DNA of 5,039 bases from Deltaproteobacteria bacterium. Lineage in GTDB: Bacteria > Desulfobacterota_D > UBA1144 > Nemesobacterales > N074bin48. The DNA is taken from positions 1 to 5,039 of the forward strand of contig SMWS01000144.1 in the NCBI GenBank assembly GCA_004356685.1. The letters run 5' to 3'. Both the position numbers and the translations under genes were made by a program. Of this stretch, positions 1-5,039 are shown in pieces. How positions within the stretch are numbered: position 1 is the stretch's first letter; the number at the start of each line of letters is the position of its first letter. The notes below the pieces were generated by a model. It saw only the letters and a program-made list of their open reading frames with translations. It had not been told where the DNA came from and searched no databases.

Positions 1-668
1 AAGTAGCTGTCGTCCAATTCCTCATTGAATGAAAACTTGCCGCCTGACTGGCTTGAATGAGAGAGTATAGTTTTAAATACTTGATCTATAATATCTTCTG
101 AACCTTTAATCTCTATTGCCGCTTGCAGAAAGTGCGTCTTGCCAAACAGACTCATATGTTTAACGTGGCTCAGATAACGCTGCAGATCATTAATAGTTAC
201 TTTCCCATGACTTGCAAGCGCTGCCAGGGCTACAGCCCTCACCGTAGAAGACATGCCGCGGGAATAAAAAGTGGGAAGCACATCTTTTTTGAGTAAATTC
301 TTAAGATACTCGTGTAATTTACTTTCAACATCACCGGGAATTTCGTAGCCGCTTTCCCTGAGCCAATTAAAAGCAAGAGCCGTATATGCGCTTAGGTAGG
401 GGCTTACGTACCTGTCTGCCGGAATAAAATAAACCATGCCTCCATTTGGGGCCTGATAATTTGCTGCCTGCTGTAAAATTTCTTTTGTTAAGAATTCACT
501 TTCTGCCCACATAAAATCAGAAGGCATATAGGATTTGAGATTCTTAAAATGAGAGGCCATTACACCCTTTGTAAGCATTTGCTCCCAGCATATATAAGGA
601 TAATCCCGGATGTATCTGAAAGCCCCCTGCACATTTCCTATGACAGAAGGTGCTAAAGTTACGGATAT
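1..668 (-). other. Thioester (alpha-alpha toroid) domain, C-terminal part outside window
   Basis: From about residue 1445 the pattern changes from beta strands to amphipathic helices. Helix one follows the YPYICWEQ turn (1467-1474). QAPNGGMVYF (1516-1525) matches the family block 'Q..dGGf.yw', followed by PYLSAYTALAFNWLRESGY, the counterpart of 'p.lTAY...aL..a...Gy'. Further helix pairs (EIPGDVESKLHEYLKNLLKK; STVRAVALAALASHG; FGKTHFLQAAIEIKG) fit an alpha/alpha toroid. The domain is about 300 residues in relatives, so its end and the final receptor-like MG domain are beyond the left edge. Confidence 0.85.
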
Positions 669-3600
669 ATCTCCAGAGTCTGGATAAATATCTTTTGGAA
701 ATAAAACAGACTCTGTTACTTTATCATTAATTGTTGTACCGTAATTAGCAGCGGTTTCAAATGAACGGCGTTTGTTTACCGAAAGAGTATGCTCAATACC
801 GTCACCATCTATTTTATCTTTAGCGGTTACTCTAAAGTTAATAGTTCCTTTTAGAATGTCTCTGGATTGATCAACTCTGGAAGTTTCAACCGGCATATAT
901 ACCGTTGTTCTTTTATATGGTTTTAGATTGACTAAAGTTTCAAAAGAAGCTTTTGATTTTAGATTTCCTTTAGCATTTATAGTAACTTTAATAGACCTCT
1001 CCCTATCCGTACGGTTCATAATGCTAAAACCGGCCTTAAATGTATCACCCTCTGTAACCTGGTTTGGCATAACAACTCTAATCTCGGTTGGTCTGTTTAC
1101 TTTAATATTTGTATCGCCAAGCCCCATTCTATCAGATGGGGTCAGGGCAAATGCTAATATTCGCCATCCGGTAAGATTATCAGGTAGTTCAAACTCAATT
1201 TCTGCGTTTCCGTTTTCATCAGGTTTTATCGAGGGGTTCCAGTAGCTCACAAATTTAAATATGGATCTCATGCTTATACTAGCTCCGCCATCACCACCCG
1301 GGTTTGCGCCTTTTTTCTCAAATTTTTGCCTGCCCACCAAACGGCTCAAGAGGCTATAATTAATCAGATCTAAAGAATCGAGTTTGTAAAATCCCTCATA
1401 AGGATCAAAGTAATCTTTCCCGCTTTGTATAAGATCAAGAACAGCTTCGTCTAAAACCGCAACCGCAATTTCTATAGGTTCTACTTTATCCTTATTCTTA
1501 GGCTCTGCATGAATAACAGCTTTTACCTTACCGCGTGGTTTATAAATTTGTTCATCTGTCTTAATACTAATTTCGATTTGTTTATAACTATCTTTAACCG
1601 GTACTTTTACATAGCCAATTTTAAAGGCGGGTTTTCCGAGGTCGATCTGTCCAAACTCTGGCGGAGCGGATTCAACCCTAGGCGAAACAACAGCTACAGA
1701 GAGATAAAAGCCGGGCATGAAATCCTTCTCAACAACAAATTCTATTACTGGAGTGCTCCCCTCTAACTGCTGCACCCAGTGCTTAATCACTCCATAACGC
1801 TCTATTGTGATAAGCGCTTTTGCCCCTGGGTATGGATTTTTAATAAGATACCGTGCCGTCTCTCCAATATTATATGTATTTTTTTCAGGAATTATCTGTA
1901 AGGAATTATCACTGGGCTGCCGCCATACCACCTGTCCCTTTCCGGCTACCCATGAAGTAAGCTGAGTAGAATGTTTCTTTCCTTTGGTATCAACAATACT
2001 TGCAGTGAATTTATAAGTGCCCGGGTCCCCAGGCACAAATTCGCAAACAAGCGGCTGCCTCTCTGAAACTCCCTTGCAAGAGCCTGAAGGTATCCATTTG
2101 TCTATGTAATGGGTTACGTAAGCGTTGCCTGCCCCTTTGATTTTAGCGGCTTTTGTTTCTAATCGCTCGATTTTAATATCTACTTTTGTGCCTGGACTGA
2201 GCTTTCCATTTTTATCAACAACTATGTAATTTATCCGGGCTGGTTTATCTTCATCGTAAATCCATTTAGTGTTTTTCAGTCCTATAAGCCTGTCCACGGC
2301 TATATAATCAGCTTTCGTGTGGGAGGCTATATATTTTCCTCTATCGTCTCTTACTGAACTTTCAACACTAAGTGACCCAAAAACAATATCTTCATCCGGT
2401 ATTTTAAATTTAAGAGAAAGTTCACCTTTATCTCCGATCATATCTATCTTTTGAAAAATCTTTTTGGACACATATTTTTTGTAACTATCAAACCTAAATC
2501 CTGATGCCAGGGGATCATCAGATGTAAAAACCTTGCTTTTAAGTTTGGCTGTAATTCTTGCTTCTGCATCCGTATAAGCCCCCCCTGAATGTAGCAATGT
2601 CTGAGTTAATACCTCGACTTCATCTCCCGGATGGAACAGGTCTCCATTTAAGCTGTTTTTCACTTTGAATGCCGATGGAGTAAAATCACTTACTAAAACC
2701 TGCAAAGGCTGCCATGTGTATTTTGTAAAATCAGAGCTGAGACTGAATTGATACCAGCCCACAGCTCCATTTTTTGGTATTTTATATTCACCGTTGTATC
2801 CCCCAAATTCAGAAAGCATGAGGTCCTTTACTTCGTGAACAGGCTTACCCTTTGGATCAATAATTTTTAGTAAATATTTGCCCTTTGGCGCGGGGACAAA
2901 CATCTTGTTATCCTGATTGCGCACATAAAATTTATACTGGATAGTATCGCCAACCCGGTAGACTCCCTGCGCAGTTGTTCCCCACGTTCGAATATGTCCG
3001 TATTGTTTTTTTGAATAACTTCCTACTGTGTAATTTGAAACCCGGTATGTGTTAACTTTAAAGCGGTTTATAAGGGGCATAAGAGCCATATCTTCTTTAT
3101 TATCAACTCTTACAAATATACGCTTGCAATCATCATCACTACACTTCCAATTGAAAGTATCCAGTTCCGGGTCTATATCTTTTAGCCCTTTTAGGACTGC
3201 GGTACCATTTTCATCGGTTATTACTCTATCAAGAATTTTGTTTTCAGATGACAGTTTACTAATTGCATCTTTATATATAGACACTACTGCTCCCTCAACC
3301 TGTTTACCTGTTTTGAGATCAGTCACCCAAACAAGCGTATTGAAATGACCAGCCTTAATCTGCAATTGATAAGGGCTAACCTGGGCAAAGAAGAGATGTT
3401 CTCGGTAATACTTGCTGACCACAGGCTCTGTATCCACTCTTCCGTATACAGCGCCTGTATTGCCACCGAGCATATCTCTTAATTCTAATGGTATAGCAAA
3501 CTGTTTATCTTCAACTTGGGGAACAGCAAGCGTTTTTATCAGGTCCCTTTTAGTTCCTTCTTTTGTCAGGTTACGATATCTGATATTTACTTTACCGAGA

Positions 3601-5000
3601 TTTGTAACATATATAGGGAGATCAGAATCTACATCTTTTTCTATCACCGCTGTCTTGTGGATTAAATTAAAATTAGGGGGACGGTGGTCGGTATAAAAAT
3701 TAATATCGATTGGATCTGTCAGTGTCCTCCCAAATTCATCTTTTAATTCAGATGCTCTGATACTAGTGAAAAGTGATTTGAGATTATCCAAAAACTCTAA
3801 TTTAGGAGGTTTTGATCTTATATGATATTTCTCAGCAGCTTTGAGAATTTCTGGAAACCAAACCTTGTACACTCTGTCTTTTTTATGAGCGGAGCGCAGT
3901 CCTGAGTAATCACCCTTGTTAGCCCAGGGATCATAGTCCTTTCTTCCTCCTGCTAAATCAGGATTAAATTCAATATTTTCTTTTACCTGTGAGTTAACCA
4001 CCGGTGATGAAAATGCAAGGGCTGCTCCTCCAAGCGGGTTACACTTATCTACATCTTCTAAGTTTTGATCTGTTGCAAGGATGCTACTGCCACTGTTGTT
4101 TGAACAGCTTATACCAATAAACTTAAATTGCGGGAATGTATCAAAATTCACAACAACCCTATCTTCGGCTCCCGTTTCTTTTCCAAATGCCGATACAAGC
4201 CCTGGCTCAACCTTAAGATTAATATTTGCATCAAGGGGCAGTTCTTTTTTTGGATAGACTAGCCAGATGCGTCTTGCTTGCTCGCCGTCAATCTTCTTAG
4301 GTTCATCATCGACCTTAGATTTTTGAGTATTTCCAAAATCCAATACATAACTCTCACCCGGAACTAAAAAATACCTTGGCAGTTCCCTGTCATTTGGATC
4401 TTTTTCTGCACTTATTTCAAACCGTTTTTTTTGCTTATCATTCCCTGATTCAAAAAAAAGATGTTTTTTTACAGACGAAATACTAACCGACTGGTTAAAA
4501 GTTATTCTTACAATTGGAATACCCGGGCTCTTCCAGTTATGAACCCTTGGATATCTGACCATCGGACGCTCAGTAATAAATTCATGTCTATGCACTCCAC
4601 CAATAGTCACATCGTCTTCTGCCTTTATTCCTGGACTAATAATCAATTTGTACTTAGTGGCTTTGGAAAGCGTGTTTTTATCATCCAGCTGGCAGGCAAG
4701 AGCTGTAGTATTTAACCATCGCCACTGGCATTTTACTTCGGGTGTAATCTGAATAGGAATTTCTTCAGACTTCCTATCCATCCGCCCAATTGGCACTACC
4801 GCGCGGTTAAACTGAAGAACAATTTGCCTTCCAGCAGGCACATCTTCTCCTGATGGAGTAATTCTGATTATTTGGAGGGAAGTTTTTTTGTAGTCGTTTT
4901 TAGGAGGTTTTTTATCAGATTTTGTAGATTGAGTATCATTTTGGCAGGATAAGAATAGAGAGATAAAAAATAGGAAACCAAAAATAATAATCTTTTTCAT
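1..5000 (-). CDS. Thioester-containing alpha-2-macroglobulin family lipoprotein (YfhM/ECAM-like), 3' end outside window
   Basis: Periplasmic, lipid-anchored protease trap, inferred from family membership. The frame is open for 1666 codons from ATG 5000 and is cut by the window edge. Seen in order: signal peptide with lipobox Cys19; Ser/Lys-rich tether 20-38; N-terminal Ig-like domains about 41-438; an MG domain beginning near 440; a beta domain with WVTDLKTG (558-565); MG2 with GVYRVGDT (679-686); MG3 from about 768; MG5/6-like region with ALITIERYGVIKHW (1062-1075); VAVLDEAVLDL (1180-1190); Gly-rich putative bait about 1222-1246; PDNLTGWR (1273-1280); and thioester motif CWEQ (Cys1471-Gln1474) inside YPYICWEQ. 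E. coli ECAM has its thioester Cys near residue 1187 of about 1650, so this protein is larger, probably 1900-2000 residues. The start is chosen because it gives a perfect lipoprotein signal and an in-frame TGA lies at 5025-5027. The gene is intact as far as visible. Family is near certain; the trapping function is inferred. The alternative class, thioester-less YfaS-type proteins, is argued against by CWEQ. Confidence 0.96.
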   Translation of the reverse strand, partial: MKKIIIFGFLFFISLFLSCQNDTQSTKSDKKPPKNDYKKTSLQIIRITPSGEDVPAGRQIVLQFNRAVVPIGRMDRKSEEIPIQITPEVKCQWRWLNTTALACQLDDKNTLSKATKYKLIISPGIKAEDDVTIGGVHRHEFITERPMVRYPRVHNWKSPGIPIVRITFNQSVSISSVKKHLFFESGNDKQKKRFEISAEKDPNDRELPRYFLVPGESYVLDFGNTQKSKVDDEPKKIDGEQARRIWLVYPKKELPLDANINLKVEPGLVSAFGKETGAEDRVVVNFDTFPQFKFIGISCSNNSGSSILATDQNLEDVDKCNPLGGAALAFSSPVVNSQVKENIEFNPDLAGGRKDYDPWANKGDYSGLRSAHKKDRVYKVWFPEILKAAEKYHIRSKPPKLEFLDNLKSLFTSIRASELKDEFGRTLTDPIDINFYTDHRPPNFNLIHKTAVIEKDVDSDLPIYVTNLGKVNIRYRNLTKEGTKRDLIKTLAVPQVEDKQFAIPLELRDMLGGNTGAVYGRVDTEPVVSKYYREHLFFAQVSPYQLQIKAGHFNTLVWVTDLKTGKQVEGAVVSIYKDAISKLSSENKILDRVITDENGTAVLKGLKDIDPELDTFNWKCSDDDCKRIFVRVDNKEDMALMPLINRFKVNTYRVSNYTVGSYSKKQYGHIRTWGTTAQGVYRVGDTIQYKFYVRNQDNKMFVPAPKGKYLLKIIDPKGKPVHEVKDLMLSEFGGYNGEYKIPKNGAVGWYQFSLSSDFTKYTWQPLQVLVSDFTPSAFKVKNSLNGDLFHPGDEVEVLTQTLLHSGGAYTDAEARITAKLKSKVFTSDDPLASGFRFDSYKKYVSKKIFQKIDMIGDKGELSLKFKIPDEDIVFGSLSVESSVRDDRGKYIASHTKADYIAVDRLIGLKNTKWIYDEDKPARINYIVVDKNGKLSPGTKVDIKIERLETKAAKIKGAGNAYVTHYIDKWIPSGSCKGVSERQPLVCEFVPGDPGTYKFTASIVDTKGKKHSTQLTSWVAGKGQVVWRQPSDNSLQIIPEKNTYNIGETARYLIKNPYPGAKALITIERYGVIKHWVQQLEGSTPVIEFVVEKDFMPGFYLSVAVVSPRVESAPPEFGQIDLGKPAFKIGYVKVPVKDSYKQIEISIKTDEQIYKPRGKVKAVIHAEPKNKDKVEPIEIAVAVLDEAVLDLIQSGKDYFDPYEGFYKLDSLDLINYSLLSRLVGRQKFEKKGANPGGDGGASISMRSIFKFVSYWNPSIKPDENGNAEIEFELPDNLTGWRILAFALTPSDRMGLGDTNIKVNRPTEIRVVMPNQVTEGDTFKAGFSIMNRTDRERSIKVTINAKGNLKSKASFETLVNLKPYKRTTVYMPVETSRVDQSRDILKGTINFRVTAKDKIDGDGIEHTLSVNKRRSFETAANYGTTINDKVTESVLFPKDIYPDSGDISVTLAPSVIGNVQGAFRYIRDYPYICWEQMLTKGVMASHFKNLKSYMPSDFMWAESEFLTKEILQQAANYQAPNGGMVYFIPADRYVSPYLSAYTALAFNWLRESGYEIPGDVESKLHEYLKNLLKKDVLPTFYSRGMSSTVRAVALAALASHGKVTINDLQRYLSHVKHMSLFGKTHFLQAAIEIKGSEDIIDQVFKTILSHSSQSGGKFSFNEELDDSY
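579..590 (-). other. CXEQ thioester motif (Cys1471-Trp-Glu-Gln1474)
   Basis: TGC-TGG-GAG-CAA encodes CWEQ, inside YPYICWEQ. In A2M/C3 family proteins the Cys thiol and the Gln side chain condense into the internal thioester that covalently captures targets after activation. All three catalytically required positions (Cys, Glu, Gln) are present. The variable position is Trp, where E. coli ECAM has Leu and human A2M has Gly, and the preceding residue is Ile where Gly is common in relatives. Confidence 0.93.
981..1268 (-). other. Conserved A2M-family segment after the bait
   Basis: Residues about 1245-1340 match the most recognisable bacterial A2M block: RSIFKFVSYWNPSIKPDENG (1245-1264), then a strand 'AEIEFELPDNLTGWRILAFA' with the near-invariant PDNLTGWR (1273-1280), then DRMGLGDTNIKV and RPTEIRVVMPNQVTEGDTF. 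In family structures this region follows the bait and leads through the MG domain into the thioester domain. No conserved part appears missing. It is independent support for the family call. Confidence 0.85.
1263..1337 (-). other. Putative protease bait segment, Gly-rich
   Basis: Residues about 1222-1246 lie between the conserved VAVLDEAVLDL strand (1180-1190) with its helix-like follow-on (DYFDPYEGFYKLDSLDL) and the A2M segment beginning near Arg1245. This is the position of the bait in bacterial macroglobulins. The segment holds RQKFEKK followed by GANPGGDGGAS: a charged, Lys/Arg-rich stretch then a flexible Gly-rich one, with no strand or helix pattern. Lys, Arg and Phe offer sites for trypsin-like and chymotrypsin-like proteases. 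The bait role is inferred from position and composition; it is short compared with vertebrate bait regions. Confidence 0.55.
2706..3038 (-). other. MG2 macroglobulin domain (A2M_N type)
   Basis: Residues about 655-765 carry the MG2 signature. Near its start is TTAQGVYRVGDTIQYKFYVR (675-694), the counterpart of the family pattern 'D+.iYrPGe.v..kg.vR' in which a Tyr-Arg-x-Gly turn is followed by a beta strand. It continues with a strand-turn pattern containing DPKGKPV and GYNGEYKIPKNGAVGWYQF, then leads into MG3 (QVLVSDFTPSAFKV, 767-780). This is the most widely conserved N-terminal domain of eukaryotic and bacterial macroglobulins and forms part of the MG-domain scaffold. Identification rests on the motif; borders are approximate. 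Confidence 0.75.
3687..4880 (-). other. N-terminal Ig-like domains of the A2M protein
   Basis: Roughly residues 41-438 are beta-rich and look like about three Ig-like domains. The first runs from LQIIRITPSGEDVPAG, with 'VLQFNRAV', to FITERP (141-146), resembling the SbsA/Big_5-like N-terminal domain of bacterial A2Ms. The second starts near Met147 and contains 'PIVRITFNQSV'. The third runs from about 290 (FPQFKFIGISC) through CNPLGGAALAFSSPV to NFYTDHRPP (434-442), after which the conserved AVIEK / LPIYVTNLGKV pattern of the next MG domain begins. Cys91/Cys103 and Cys299/Cys320 lie here as close pairs. Domain borders are estimated by eye. The region helps explain why the thioester sits about 280 residues later than in E. 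coli ECAM. Confidence 0.65.
4944..5000 (-). other. Lipoprotein signal peptide with lipobox, lipidated Cys19
   Basis: Residues 1-19 read MKKIIIFGFLFFISLFLSC: a two-Lys n-region, a hydrophobic core from 4 to 17, and a signal peptidase II site F-L-S-C with Cys at codon 19 (4944-4946). The -3 position is Phe, with Leu15 and Leu17 close by, so the box is slightly loose but acceptable. The residue after Cys is Gln, not the Asp that causes inner-membrane retention in enterobacteria. By the enterobacterial rule this favours transport to the outer membrane, but the rule does not hold in all phyla. A Ser/Thr/Lys/Asp-rich stretch (20-38) follows and looks like a flexible tether. Confidence 0.9.
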
Positions 5001-5039
5001 TATTTCATCATCATTAATTAGCAATCATTTGTAACCCCT
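5001..5039 (-). other. Short upstream region of the A2M gene
   Basis: Thirty-nine bases precede the start. All three minus-strand frames are closed here: TGA at 5025-5027, TAA at 5018-5020 and TAA at 5014-5016, so no upstream coding frame overlaps the A2M gene. The bases directly before the ATG are GATGATGAAATA, with no GGAGG-like Shine-Dalgarno match at normal spacing; GGGG at 5035-5038 is too far away. No promoter or operator can be assigned in so short a stretch. Whether the gene is in an operon with something to the right cannot be seen. Confidence 0.6.

Noticed and set aside
928..1245. Plus-strand open frame of 105 codons
   Set aside because: It lies wholly opposite the A2M gene, over the conserved PDNLTGWR region, and its translation shows no recognisable domain; it is an antisense shadow.
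1509..1766. Plus-strand open frame of 85 codons
   Set aside because: Antisense to the MG6-like part of the A2M gene, with no ribosome binding site or family resemblance.
3049..3696. Two plus-strand open frames (3049-3348 and 3412-3696)
   Set aside because: Both are Ser/Leu-rich translations antisense to conserved MG domains. The composition is what the complement of Lys/Asp/Glu-rich coding gives; no independent coding evidence.
4461..4715. Plus-strand open frame of 84 codons
   Set aside because: Antisense to the first Ig-like domain of the A2M protein; no motif and no plausible start signal.
1..5000. Possible frameshift or pseudogene in such a long gene
   Set aside because: Every minus-strand triplet from 5000 to 3 was read and none is a stop; conserved motifs from signal peptide to thioester domain are all in the same frame.
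1..5000. YfaS-type (thioester-less) macroglobulin as the better name
   Set aside because: The protein keeps the CXEQ thioester motif in a proper helical domain, which the YfaS type lacks.

Overview
The window is almost entirely one very long gene on the minus strand. It starts with an ATG at 5000 and runs open, without an internal stop, off the left edge: 1666 complete codons plus two bases, checked triplet by triplet. The product is a bacterial alpha-2-macroglobulin (A2M) family lipoprotein of the thioester-bearing type, the same broad family as E. coli YfhM/ECAM. The C-terminal end, probably a few hundred residues, lies outside the window.

The source is a diderm (Gram-negative type) bacterium. 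The evidence is a lipoprotein signal peptide with lipid-attachment Cys19, a flexible Ser/Lys-rich tether, and a periplasmic protein family known mainly from diderms. The DNA is AT-rich (not counted) and the coding sequence is rich in Lys and Ile. I cannot place it in a phylum; the upstream region lacks an obvious Shine-Dalgarno sequence.

Layout along the protein, right to left in the window: signal peptide and lipobox (4944-5000); N-terminal Ig-like beta domains typical of large bacterial A2Ms (about 3687-4880); further macroglobulin (MG) domains including the MG2 signature (about 2706-3038); MG5/MG6-like domains; a short Gly-rich segment at the position of the protease bait (about 1263-1337); the conserved A2M segment ending in PDNLTGWR (about 981-1268); and the alpha-helical thioester domain with the CWEQ motif (579-590), still continuing at position 1. 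The 39 bases upstream of the start (5001-5039) hold no gene.

By analogy with ECAM, the protein should be a periplasmic, membrane-anchored protease trap. A foreign protease cuts the bait, the internal Cys-Gln thioester is exposed, and the protease is covalently caught. In many bacteria the partner gene is pbpC (penicillin-binding protein 1C); if present here it would lie beyond the window edge. No mobile element, CRISPR array, RNA gene or convincing plus-strand gene is visible, and I see no clear sign of an undescribed system.
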